From CALWZE01 sp964645785 (lineage in GTDB: Bacteria > Bacillota > Clostridia > Oscillospirales > Ruminococcaceae): DNA of 21,931 nt. The translations under genes and the position numbers were made by a program. This document shows positions 14,837 through 21,593 of the stretch, in pieces; the first letter of the stretch is position 1, and the number at the start of each line of letters is the position of its first letter. The stretch is taken from assembly GCA_964645785.1 (NCBI GenBank), contig CAZYAV010000038.1, positions 1 to 21,931 of the forward strand, in the 5' to 3' direction. The notes under the pieces are model-generated. The model did not search any database, was not told the DNA's origin, and saw nothing but the letters and a program-made list of their open reading frames with translations.

Positions 14837-15484
14837 ATGACGGATAAGGAAATTCTCGGACATGTCGACCACACGCTGCTCAAGCCGGCCGCGACCTGGG
14901 CGCAGATCGAGCAGCTTTGCCGCGAGGCGGTGGAATACCAGACCGCGAGCGTCTGCATTCCCCCGGCTTATCTTGCCCGCACCCGCGCGGCGTTCCCGGC
15001 GCTGCGGCTGTGCACGGTGGTCGGGTTCCCGCTGGGCTACAACACAACGGCAGCAAAGGCGGCGGAGACCCGCGACGCGGTCGAGCAGGGCGCGAACGAA
15101 ATTGACATGGTGATTAACCGCGGCTGGGTCAAGGACGGGCTGTATGACGCGGTCACGGACGAGATTCGCGCGGTTCGGGCGGCGGCGGACGGCAGGCTGC
15201 TGAAGGTCATTGTGGAGACCTGTGACCTGACCGACAGCGAGCTTGCGCGGGTCTGCAAATGCGTGAACGCGGCGGGCGCGGATTATATCAAGACCTCCAC
15301 CGGGTTTGGTGCGGCGGGCGCGACGCCCGAGGCAGTGCGCATCATGGCGGCGGAAATTGCGCCGGGGGTCAAAATCAAGGCGGCGGGCGGCATCCGCACC
15401 CGCGAGGATATGGAGATGTACCTCTCGCTCGGCTGCGACCGGCTGGGAACCAGCTCGGCCGTGCAGCTGCTGCGGCAGGGCTGA
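14837..15484 (+). CDS. deoC: Deoxyribose-phosphate aldolase
   Basis: A 215-residue TIM-barrel class I aldolase that splits 2-deoxyribose 5-phosphate into glyceraldehyde 3-phosphate and acetaldehyde in deoxynucleoside breakdown. The N-terminal IDHTLLKP-like motif is VDHTLLKP (10-17). D90 lies in EIDMVINRG, the Schiff-base lysine K152 in YIKTSTGFG, and the second lysine K181 in KIKAAGGIR. Length is typical of the Firmicutes type (about 215-225 aa). AAAGGA lies about 10 nt before the ATG. No other deo genes flank it; a nucleoside hydrolase lies about 2.3 kb away on the opposite strand in its own unit. Confidence 0.97.
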   Translation: MTDKEILGHVDHTLLKPAATWAQIEQLCREAVEYQTASVCIPPAYLARTRAAFPALRLCTVVGFPLGYNTTAAKAAETRDAVEQGANEIDMVINRGWVKDGLYDAVTDEIRAVRAAADGRLLKVIVETCDLTDSELARVCKCVNAAGADYIKTSTGFGAAGATPEAVRIMAAEIAPGVKIKAAGGIRTREDMEMYLSLGCDRLGTSSAVQLLRQG

Positions 15485-15786
15485 ACCCGGCGTCTCTGCG
15501 CCGGAGCACAGTCCGGGCGGCACCCCGCCGCGGGCTGCCAGACAAACCGTGCTGCGGCGGATGTCCGGCGGTTTTCTGCGTTGTGTTCCGCGCGGAACTG
15601 CCGTTTCATAAAAAGCAGCGGCGCAGCAGGCCGAGCCAGAACCCGCGGCCGCTTTTCGCAAAAAGTCGGTTCCCCACCGGCGCACCGGAACGCGGCGGCT
15701 TTATTCCAAAGGCAGTGCTTTGGCCGGCAGATTAGGCCGCGGGCGGACACGGCTTTTGCCTGTGAACAGGCGGAGACTGCGCACAA

Positions 15787-15830
15787 ATCCAAAAGCCCGA
15801 CCCCGATTATTCGGGGTCGGGCTTTTGGAT
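15787..15830. terminator. Bidirectional terminator between deoC and the GNAT gene
   Basis: A perfect 20-bp stem (15787-15806 with 15811-15830) and a TTAT loop. Each arm ends with an A- or T-tract (AAAAGCCC...GGGCTTTT), the usual form of a terminator that works in both directions. Confidence 0.88.
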
Positions 15831-15907
15831 GCGGCTGTATCTGTCCGGGCGCTTTGCCGGGCGGGGAGGCGCGCCCGGATTGGCAGGCTTTGCGGACACC
15901 CGCCGGG

Positions 15908-15930
15908 TGTTCTGCGCCCGGCGCAGAACA
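15908..15930. repeat. Perfect 10-bp inverted repeat
   Basis: TGTTCTGCGC and GCGCAGAACA around a CCG loop. It abuts an AT-rich island (15931-15976) and has no clear T-run, so it may be regulatory rather than a terminator. Confidence 0.5.
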
Positions 15931-16226
15931 TACAAATTGTAGTATTATGTCGAAATATAACATTTTTGCAGAATCGAGAGAGCCCTGCCAGCGAGAACCG
16001 CAGCGTCACGGCTCCCGCACAGCCTGTATGTCGCTGAACGGCGGCGTTCTCCCTTTTTCAACTGCGGCGCCATGCGAGCCGGTACCGCAGATTGGCCGCC
16101 CGTGATGCCCGCTCTGCTGCCGCCGCAGACCGCGATTTCGCGAGCATGCCGCCCGCCTGGGGGACGCGCTGCCCGCCGCGCGCAGAAGCCCGGCGAAGCC
16201 CGCGCGTATGAGCCGCGGCAGGCGGG

Positions 16227-16697
16227 TTATGCCCCGGCCGGCAAAAACAGCTCGAAGGCGATGTCCGCCCGCTCAAACGGGAATTTTTGTTTGTCAACCG
16301 GCATCTCAACAAACCCGAATTTTCTGTAAAGATGCACCGCCTGCACGCACTTGCGGTTGGACACGATGATGATTCTCTCGATGCCGCGCTCCTTCGCGTA
16401 ATCAATGCAGGCTTTCAGGCAGGCGCTGCCCGCGCCGGTGCCCGTATACATCCCGCTGGCGGCGAATTTCATAATTTCCCAATCGCCGTCCTCCCGGGGG
16501 GCGATCATGCAGCAGGCCATAACGCGGTCGCCGTCGTCCAGGGCAAAGAAAATCTGGCCGCCCTGCGCCAGGTACGGCTCGATGTTGGCGAGCTCGCGCT
16601 CGTCCTCCGCCTCCATGACAAACATGGAGGAGATCCATAACCGGTTCAGCTCGATAAAATCCTGCCTGTATTCGGGGCTGTAGGGTATGATTTTCAC
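16227..16697 (-). CDS. GNAT-family N-acetyltransferase
   Basis: A 156-residue acetyl-CoA-dependent acetyltransferase. The acetyl-CoA binding strand and loop are seen at about 79-95 (ASGMYTGTGAGSACLKA, a variant of the R/QxxGxG/A motif), followed by CIDYAKERGIERIIIVSN and the final VHLYRKFGFVEMP that closes the fold. The start is GTG at 16697, 3 nt after the MarR stop codon, with AGAAGG as RBS inside the end of that gene. It is the second gene of an autoregulated MarR operon, which suggests a role in detoxification or drug modification, but the acceptor substrate is unknown. Confidence 0.92.
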   Translation of the reverse strand: MKIIPYSPEYRQDFIELNRLWISSMFVMEAEDERELANIEPYLAQGGQIFFALDDGDRVMACCMIAPREDGDWEIMKFAASGMYTGTGAGSACLKACIDYAKERGIERIIIVSNRKCVQAVHLYRKFGFVEMPVDKQKFPFERADIAFELFLPAGA

Positions 16698-16700
16698 TTT

Positions 16701-17135
16701 TTATGCCTTCTTTTTGAGTAAATTCATGACCGTTTCAAGGGCTGTGCACAGCTCCTGCTGCTCTGCTGCGGAAAGGTGCGACAGGATGCCGCCAATCTCG
16801 CTGTTGGATTCGCGGATAAGCTCCAGCGCCCGCGCCCTGCCCTTGGCCGTCAGGTACAGGTCATGGGCGCGCCCGTCCGTGCGCGAGGGCTTTTTCAGAA
16901 TACAACCGTTTTTTTCGTGCGCCGAAAGGATTTTGCTCAGGTAGCTTTTGTCTATATTCATCTTTTCGGCGATGTGGGCGGCGTTGCAGCCCTCGTTTTC
17001 GTACAGTTCAAAGAACACCCGGGCTTCCGGCACGGAATATTCGGAACCGAGATAGTGATTGCCCAGCAGATTCATTGCCGGCATATATAACCTGTTGAAT
17101 TCCCGAACCTTTTCAATCAGCTCGTTATCCTGCAT
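16701..17135 (-). CDS. MarR-family transcriptional regulator
   Basis: A 144-residue winged-helix repressor. The recognition helices are at about 52-75 (AAHIAEKMNIDKSYLSKILSA) and the wing contains KPSRTDGRAHDLYLTAKG, a standard MarR pattern with its conserved D and R. The N- and C-terminal helices form the dimer interface. It is first gene in a two-gene operon with the GNAT enzyme. Two copies of a palindromic element in its own promoter, covering the -35 box and the start site, point to autorepression relieved by a small ligand. The ligand is not known. Confidence 0.94.
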   Translation of the reverse strand: MQDNELIEKVREFNRLYMPAMNLLGNHYLGSEYSVPEARVFFELYENEGCNAAHIAEKMNIDKSYLSKILSAHEKNGCILKKPSRTDGRAHDLYLTAKGRARALELIRESNSEIGGILSHLSAAEQQELCTALETVMNLLKKKA

Positions 17136-17150
17136 GGCAACCCTCTCAAT

Positions 17151-17200
17151 TAGTGGAATCTGTCAACTATATTACGGCAAATAGTGGAATTTGTCAACTA
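17151..17200 (-). promoter_or_regulatory. Promoter and paired operators of the MarR-GNAT operon
   Basis: On the minus strand TTGACA (17192-17197), a 17-nt spacer and TAATAT (17169-17174). A 19-bp imperfect palindrome (TAGTGGAAT-Y-TGTCAACTA, plus strand) occurs twice, at 17151-17169 and 17182-17200, with one mismatch between copies and centres 31 bp apart, about three helical turns. One copy covers the -35 box and the other the start site. Confidence 0.88.
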
Positions 17201-17208
17201 ATTTGCGC

Positions 17209-17243
17209 AAAAAAGCGGCGGCAGGGCAGATGCCCCGCCGCCG
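17209..17243 (-). terminator. Terminator after the small membrane protein gene
   Basis: A GC-rich stem (17215-17227 with about 17232-17243, one mismatch) followed on the minus strand by TTTTTT. It separates the upstream small gene from the MarR promoter. Confidence 0.85.
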
Positions 17244-17264
17244 ACAGCGCCGTTTTTTGATAAA

Positions 17265-17501
17265 TTACTTCCCCGGCGCCGGCTTTTTTCGCAAAATCCC
17301 CTTAATAAGCAGGCAAACCGCCAGAGTCAGGAGCAAAAACGCGCCCTGCACCAGAACGTGCGTATACCACGGGGCGGACTGCATGGCGTATAGTCCCGGG
17401 TATTTTTGAAAATGCCAGTAGCTGTACAGGCCGGAGCCGATAAAGACCCCGACACAGCTGCCCATAACCGTATTCAGAATTTGATTGATTCGCTGTTTCA
17501 T
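17265..17501 (-). CDS. Small two-helix membrane protein, unknown function
   Basis: A 78-residue protein that I do not recognise. Two hydrophobic segments (about 10-28 and 48-68) flank a short aromatic loop containing YSYWHFQKYPGLY, and the ends are basic (MKQR; LRKKPAPGK), which predicts both termini inside the cell. The ATG at 17501 has AGG about 6 nt upstream; a TTG two codons earlier is an alternative. A strong terminator follows 21 nt after the stop. The reading frame, hydrophobic pattern and terminator support a real gene. It is close to the MarR operon but separated from it by that terminator. Confidence 0.72.
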   Translation of the reverse strand: MKQRINQILNTVMGSCVGVFIGSGLYSYWHFQKYPGLYAMQSAPWYTHVLVQGAFLLLTLAVCLLIKGILRKKPAPGK

Positions 17502-17802
17502 ACGCAACCTGTTCAGTTAAACTGTCGTGCGCTGCCCGCATTTGCCCGCCCCTGCTGGGAGATAGCCGGCTGTGCAGGGGAACTGCACGAGCGGGGAGCG
17601 CCGATCCATATCTATTCAAACGGCGGCTGGTTCGGGGCTGAAGAAGCGCCAATGCCCCAAAACCACCCGGGGCGGCAGAGCTGCCAGAAGAGCAGGAAAC
17701 CCGCCCGCGGCCGTGCGGCGCGTCGTTTGCTGCAAACGGGGCAGCAGAGCGGCGCAGCGGGTTATATCCCCGCAAAAGGCGCTTTGCCGCCGCCCGGCGC
17801 GC
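17502..17802. other. GC-rich intergenic region
   Basis: About 300 bases upstream of the small membrane gene and downstream of the nucleoside hydrolase. It contains the palindrome CGTTTGCTGCAAACG near 17720 and a modest hairpin (GCAAA/TTTGC near 17772) that could end the hydrolase transcript. No credible gene. Confidence 0.55.
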
Positions 17803-18801
17803 TCACCGGGCGCGGGAGAGAATCTCAACCATCATCGAGGCGAATTTCTCCTCGTCCGTGTTCAGGCAGACGTAGCAGTTGCGGGGCGCGTCGGTGTAGT
17901 AGCGGGAATCGAACAGGGTCTGGCCGTCCGCCGTGCCGCCGCAGACCACGTCGCCGCGCAGGTGGCGCATGTCGGTGATGACCGACGGGTCAAGCAGGTA
18001 CATAATGCACAGCGCATCGTGGATGGGGGCGATGTCCGGCTCATGCAGCGGCTGCAACACGCTGTAGGCCTTCAGCCGGTCGCGGATCTCGGTTGCGACA
18101 AAGTCGCCGACGGGGGTGTGCCAGCTTTCAAACAGCTCGACGTGGCACGGCCGCATATTGGCGCGGTGGGTCGCGTCGAGGGTCATCAGGGTGAGCCGAA
18201 CCGTTTCGCCGCACTCGAACACGATTGCGGCCGCCTCCGGGTCGGTGAAGATGTTGAACTCGGAGCTGTGGGTGCTGTTGCGCTCGTACAGGCCGCCGCC
18301 CATGATGACGATTTCCTCGACATGCTCGAGGATGCGCGGTTCAATGCGGTAGGCAATCGCGAAGTTGGTGAGCGGACCGACCAGCACAAGGGTCACCTTC
18401 TCGGTCTGCTTCATCAGGGTTTCGATATACCAGATCGGGGCGTATGCGCCCGCAAGCGGCTGGATGGTCGCCGGCGGCAGCGCAAGATTTTCGGCGTGGT
18501 AGGCGACCTTTTCGCCCGTGGCGTCCTGCCCCTCCTCCAGACGGTGCCGGTGGCTGCGAACCGGGTCAATCAGCGCGACGAGCGGCTTGGCGCACCCGCG
18601 GATGACCGGCACGTCGGCGCCCAGCAGCTGCACCACACGCAGGGTGTTTTCGGTTGTGTTGTCGATGGGGCGGTTGCCGTTTACGCTGCAAATGCCCAGC
18701 AGCTCAAACGCCTGGGGGGAGAGGATGGCGGCCATAATCGCGAGCGCGTCGTCGCTGCCGGTGTCCACGTCGAGAATCAGCTTTTTCTTTTTGAGATCCA
18801 T
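17803..18801 (-). CDS. Inosine-uridine-type nucleoside hydrolase
   Basis: A 332-residue enzyme that hydrolyses ribonucleosides to base and ribose. The calcium-binding motif DVDTGSDD is at 11-18, VGPLTN lies in the middle, EFNIFTDPEAA is the nucleoside-contact loop, and H261-D262 in PIHDAL correspond to the catalytic His and the late Ca ligand of Crithidia IU-NH. Length fits the family (310-340 aa). The ATG at 18801 is chosen for its ACGGAGCG RBS and because upstream residues of the long open frame are not conserved. There is no signal peptide. It is single and could feed bases to salvage alongside deoC. Purine versus pyrimidine preference cannot be told. Confidence 0.94.
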   Translation of the reverse strand: MDLKKKKLILDVDTGSDDALAIMAAILSPQAFELLGICSVNGNRPIDNTTENTLRVVQLLGADVPVIRGCAKPLVALIDPVRSHRHRLEEGQDATGEKVAYHAENLALPPATIQPLAGAYAPIWYIETLMKQTEKVTLVLVGPLTNFAIAYRIEPRILEHVEEIVIMGGGLYERNSTHSSEFNIFTDPEAAAIVFECGETVRLTLMTLDATHRANMRPCHVELFESWHTPVGDFVATEIRDRLKAYSVLQPLHEPDIAPIHDALCIMYLLDPSVITDMRHLRGDVVCGGTADGQTLFDSRYYTDAPRNCYVCLNTDEEKFASMMVEILSRAR

Positions 18802-18957
18802 GTTTACGCTCCGTTTCGTTTTATTTGGGTACAGGCCAAGGTTCGGTATCCGGCGCAGGGGCAGCCGCCCGCCGTGCGCGCGGGAGCGGCAACAGCGCGG
18901 CCGTGCGGCGGCGGAAAAGAAAGGCGCGCTGCCGGCTTGCGGCGCATCTCTGCGGCC

Positions 18958-18986
18958 ATTATAGCACGAAACGCGCGAAGTGTACA
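18958..18986 (-). promoter_or_regulatory. Promoter of the nucleoside hydrolase gene
   Basis: On the minus strand TGTACA (18981-18986), a 17-nt spacer and TATAAT (18958-18963) preceded by TGC, an extended -10. The transcript would have a leader of about 150 nt. Confidence 0.75.
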
Positions 18987-19148
18987 GAAACCGGCGCAAA
19001 AAGGAGCTATTTTCGGGCAGAAAGCCGGGAATGGCGGCCTGCCCGAGAAGAGGGCGGGGCGGGAGACCGCATTGTTTGCGATGCGGGGCAGACGGCCGAT
19101 GCCGAATAGAATAAAGGGAATGGGAAGAACCGGGAAAACGCCGCCCCT

Positions 19149-19236
19149 CGCCCCTTTCTTCGAGCGGTGCACAGACCGACCGAACGCCGCCCCGCCCCTT
19201 TCTTCGAGCGGCGGACAAACCGCCCGAACCCCACCC
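19149..19236. repeat. Two-copy 44-bp tandem repeat
   Basis: Units at 19149-19192 and 19193-19236 are identical over the first 19 bp (CGCCCCTTTCTTCGAGCGG) and at 38 of 44 positions overall. No gene overlaps it. Confidence 0.8.
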
Positions 19237-19335
19237 CCGCCGGAGCTGCGGCGGGAACAGGTCGGGAATGCGAAGAGACGGGGAGCCGCGGGGATTGCGG
19301 GGGATTGCGGGGCGGGGTGAACAAAGGCCGGGGAT

Positions 19336-19369
19336 AAAAAACGGCGCCCCGGCAGATGCCGGGGCGCCG
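19336..19369 (-). terminator. Terminator of the NifX-like gene
   Basis: A perfect 13-bp stem (19342-19354 with 19357-19369) with a 2-nt apical gap, which in practice opens a 4-6 nt loop, followed on the minus strand by TTTTTT. Confidence 0.9.
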
Positions 19370-19415
19370 AAGCGAACTTGTTTTGGCCGGGGAGGGAACC
19401 GCCTTGCGGGGCGGC

Positions 19416-19844
19416 TCAGTGCCCGCAGTGGCAATCCTGCCCGTGCGCGTGGTCACCGCAGTCATGCTCGCCGCAGCCGTGCTCGCCGCAGGTGTGCCCC
19501 TCGGCGTGTTCGTGGTGGCTGCAAGCGGCGTCGGGGTCAAACCGGAGCTGCCCGGCCGCGAACGCCGCGGCGGCATCGTCCGCGTTCCCCTGCACACCGC
19601 CGTAAACCTCGATATTCGCGCTGGCCAGCGCGGTGCGCGCGCCGCCGCCAATGCCGCCGCAAATCAGGGCGTTGACGCCGCGCGCCGAGAGAAACCCGGC
19701 GAGCGCGCCGTGGCCGCTTCCGTTGGTGGGGACAACCTCGCTTGCGGTGACCGCGCCGTTTTCAATGGTGAACAGCTTGAACGCGGGCGTGTGCCCGAAA
19801 TGCTGAAATACCTGACCGTTCTCATATGTTGCTGCAAGAATCAT
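19416..19844 (-). CDS. NifX/NifB-family protein with His/Cys-rich tail
   Basis: A 142-residue soluble protein. Residues 1-105 match the dinitrogenase iron-molybdenum cofactor-binding fold: MILAATYENGQVFQHFGHTPAF, then ALICGGIGGGAR (59-70) and YGGVQGNADDAAAAF (81-95). Residues 107-142 form a tail with 10 His and 6 Cys, built from repeats of the form CGEH/CGDH, clearly suited to bind metal. No nitrogenase gene is near; in non-fixing Clostridia such proteins are usually of unknown function, linked to iron-sulphur or metal handling. AAAGG lies about 10 nt before the ATG. The gene has a perfect consensus promoter and its own terminator, so it is monocistronic and potentially well expressed. Confidence 0.9.
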   Translation of the reverse strand: MILAATYENGQVFQHFGHTPAFKLFTIENGAVTASEVVPTNGSGHGALAGFLSARGVNALICGGIGGGARTALASANIEVYGGVQGNADDAAAAFAAGQLRFDPDAACSHHEHAEGHTCGEHGCGEHDCGDHAHGQDCHCGH

Positions 19845-19906
19845 CTGTTCTGCCGCCTTTCTGCATAGTTTTCCGCGCCGGTGGGGCGGATGTATCCGTG
19901 TGTCTT

Positions 19907-19935
19907 ATTATACGCCCAAAACGGACATATGTCAA
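19907..19935 (-). promoter_or_regulatory. Perfect consensus promoter of the NifX-like gene
   Basis: On the minus strand TTGACA (19930-19935), exactly 17 nt, then TATAAT (19907-19912). A perfect palindrome GACATATGTC (19924-19933) overlaps the -35 box and may be an operator. Confidence 0.9.
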
Positions 19936-20244
19936 ATATACGGCTGCGCTGTGCGGCGGGTCGCCGTCCGCGCCGTATCCTGCCGGCACGGCTTTGGGGG
20001 CGGGACGGCCGCGCGAACCGGCCGCAAAGCCCGGGGACGGGCACAGAGGCAGGGCGCAGGCGGGTTTATCCGTTCCGTCCTGTTTCTGCGTGGATGGGAC
20101 TTTGTCATGGCTTGCCCCCAATAGGCCTGCTTCCGTGCCGTTCGCGGCGGCCGGCAGTGGGGAAAACCGAAAATACAGGGGAGCCGTGTTCCTCCTATCG
20201 GATACCCGTTTTTTACACAGAGTCGTCTCTTCGCCGCGCCGGGG

Positions 20245-20410
20245 GTTCGGCTTGCATTCCCGCCCGGGGGCTCTCTGNNNNNNNNNNNNNNNNNNNNNNN
20301 NNNNNNNNNNNNNNNNNNNNNNNNNNNNNNNNNNNNNNNNNNNNNNNNNNNNNNNNNNNNNNNNNNNNNNNNNNNNNGTTCGGCTTGCATTCCCGCCCGG
20401 GGGCTCTCTG
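20245..20410. repeat. 33-bp direct repeat flanking an assembly gap
   Basis: The 33 bases at 20245-20277, beginning GTTCGGCTTGC and ending GGGCTCTCTG, are repeated exactly at 20378-20410, directly against each side of the N-run. Confidence 0.95.
20278..20377. other. Assembly gap (100 N)
   Basis: Exactly 100 Ns, the usual placeholder for a gap of unknown size joined by scaffolding. Confidence 0.99.
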
Positions 20411-20749
20411 TGCTAACGGGACAGGCCTCCTGTTTTATTATTTATAGATAGACATTATAAATACAATTTAATTGCGGCTCGGCCGCGCCTCACATCTGTG
20501 CGGAATGCGCGACGGCCGGCCGCGGACGGATGCCAGAAAGTGCGAGCGCCCGCTTTTGCGATTCCCGCGCCCCTATAGCCGGATAAGAATCCTCGCGGGT
20601 GCGGGCGACTTGCCCGGCGCGCCTGTTGCGGGACGTCTGCGCACGCGGGCAAACGGCGGAACCGCGCGGGGCGGGGGCGGGATTCGACCCTAAACCGCGC
20701 CGCCTTGCTGCGCACAAGCGCCGCAGGGCACCGCCCGGCTTCGTCCGAC

Positions 20750-20782
20750 AAAAAAGCCCCACCGGCCGAGGCCGGTGGGGGC
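20750..20782 (-). terminator. Terminator of the amino-acid importer operon
   Basis: CCCCACCGGCC and GGCCGGTGGGG form a perfect 11-bp stem with one further G-C pair; on the minus strand it is followed by TTTTTT. It lies about 70 nt after the ATPase stop codon. Confidence 0.92.
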
Positions 20783-20852
20783 GATTGAGCCTGCAATTCC
20801 CCGGATGGGCTGCGGACAGCCGGACGCCCGGCAGACCCGGGAAAGCGCCGGT

Positions 20853-21593
20853 TCAGCGGTTCATGAACCGGGCGAGGAATTCCCGGGTCTCGGCCTTTTG
20901 CGGGTCGGTGAAAATCTGCGCCGGCGCGCCCTGCTCGCAGATGACCCCGTCGTGCATGAACACGACCTTGTTGGAGACGTCGCGCGCGAACGCCATCTCG
21001 TGGGTGACGATGATCATGGTCATGCCCTCCTGCGCGAGTGCGCGCATGACCTCAAGCACCTCGCCGACCATCTGCGGGTCGAGCGCGGAGGTCGGCTCGT
21101 CAAACAGCAGCAGCTCCGGCTGCATGGCGAGCGCGCGCGCAATCGCGACCCGCTGCTTCTGCCCGCCCGAAATCTGGCGCGGCTTGGCGTTGATGTAGGG
21201 CGCCATGCCGACCTTGTCGAGATAGTACAGCGCGGAGCGGCGCGCGTCCTCCTTGTCCCGCTTGAGCACCTTGGTCATGCCGATCATGCAGTTTTGCAGC
21301 ACGGTCATGTTGTTGAACAGGTTGAAACTCTGGAACACCATGCCGACCTTGGAGCGGTAGTTGGGCAGGTTCATCTGCCGGGCGGTGACATCCTCGCCGT
21401 GGAACAGAATCTGCCCGCTGGAGGGCGTCTCCAGCAGGTTGATGCAGCGCAGCAGGGTGGATTTGCCCGAGCCGGAAACCCCGATGACGCAGGTCACATC
21501 CCCCTCGCTGACCGAAAAGTCCACATCCTTGAGCACCTCGTGGTCGCCGAAGCTCTTGCGCAGATGCTTTACTTCAATCAACGGCTCGCTCAT
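20853..21593 (-). CDS. Polar amino-acid ABC importer, ATP-binding protein
   Basis: A 246-residue ATPase of the GlnQ/HisP group that powers uptake of polar amino acids. Walker A is GVSGSGKST (38-46), the Q-loop is MVFQSFNLF, the signature is ISGGQKQRVAIARAL, Walker B is LLLFDEPTSALD and the switch histidine is in VTHEM. FQSFNLF followed by NMTVLQN is characteristic of amino-acid importers. Its ATG overlaps the permease stop codon in an ATGA arrangement, giving translational coupling. The substrate-binding protein is not in view and should lie beyond the right edge or elsewhere. The transported amino acid cannot be told. Confidence 0.96.
   Translation of the reverse strand: MSEPLIEVKHLRKSFGDHEVLKDVDFSVSEGDVTCVIGVSGSGKSTLLRCINLLETPSSGQILFHGEDVTARQMNLPNYRSKVGMVFQSFNLFNNMTVLQNCMIGMTKVLKRDKEDARRSALYYLDKVGMAPYINAKPRQISGGQKQRVAIARALAMQPELLLFDEPTSALDPQMVGEVLEVMRALAQEGMTMIIVTHEMAFARDVSNKVVFMHDGVICEQGAPAQIFTDPQKAETREFLARFMNR

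Larger units (their letters stand above)
15485..16226. other. Long intergenic region with hairpins
   Basis: About 740 bases between deoC and the convergent GNAT gene. It holds a bidirectional terminator (15787-15830), a second perfect hairpin (15908-15930) and an AT-rich island at about 15931-15976. No reading frame shows a recognisable protein or RBS. The 16040-16226 part is GC-rich and loosely resembles sequence in the 9700-9990 gap. Confidence 0.65.
18802..19415. other. Intergenic region with promoter, tandem repeat and terminator
   Basis: About 610 bases between the nucleoside hydrolase and the NifX-like gene. It holds the hydrolase promoter with a roughly 150-nt GC-rich leader, a 44-bp tandem repeat (19149-19236), a pair of GGGGATTGCG copies near 19290-19310, and the terminator of the NifX-like gene. 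Open frames here are GC artefacts. Confidence 0.7.
19845..20852. other. Long intergenic region containing the assembly gap
   Basis: About 1 kb between the NifX-like gene and the amino-acid importer. It holds the NifX-like promoter, a 100-N gap with 33-bp identical flanks, a small hairpin (ACAGG/CCTGT at 20421-20433) followed by a T-rich run, and the importer terminator. No credible gene is visible on either side of the gap, but sequence inside it is unknown. Confidence 0.65.

Noticed and set aside
16058..16405. 115-codon minus-strand open frame at the end of the GNAT gene
   Set aside because: It overlaps the GNAT gene in another frame and has no domain or RBS.
18802..18950. Riboswitch in the 150-nt leader of the nucleoside hydrolase
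   Set aside because: I could not find the conserved core of purine, preQ1 or other known riboswitch classes; the leader is simply GC-rich.
17572..19320. 582-codon plus-strand open frame
   Set aside because: It is antisense to the nucleoside hydrolase and extends through its promoter and the tandem repeat.
18802..19434. N-terminal extension of the nucleoside hydrolase
   Set aside because: The frame stays open for about 200 codons upstream, but it crosses an extended -10 promoter and a 44-bp repeat; the family starts at the residues just before DVDTGSDD, at the ATG with an RBS.
20245..20410. CRISPR array suggested by the 33-bp direct repeat
   Set aside because: Only two copies exist, both touching an N-gap, with no spacer sequence visible and no cas gene in the window. 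A scaffolding artefact is simpler.
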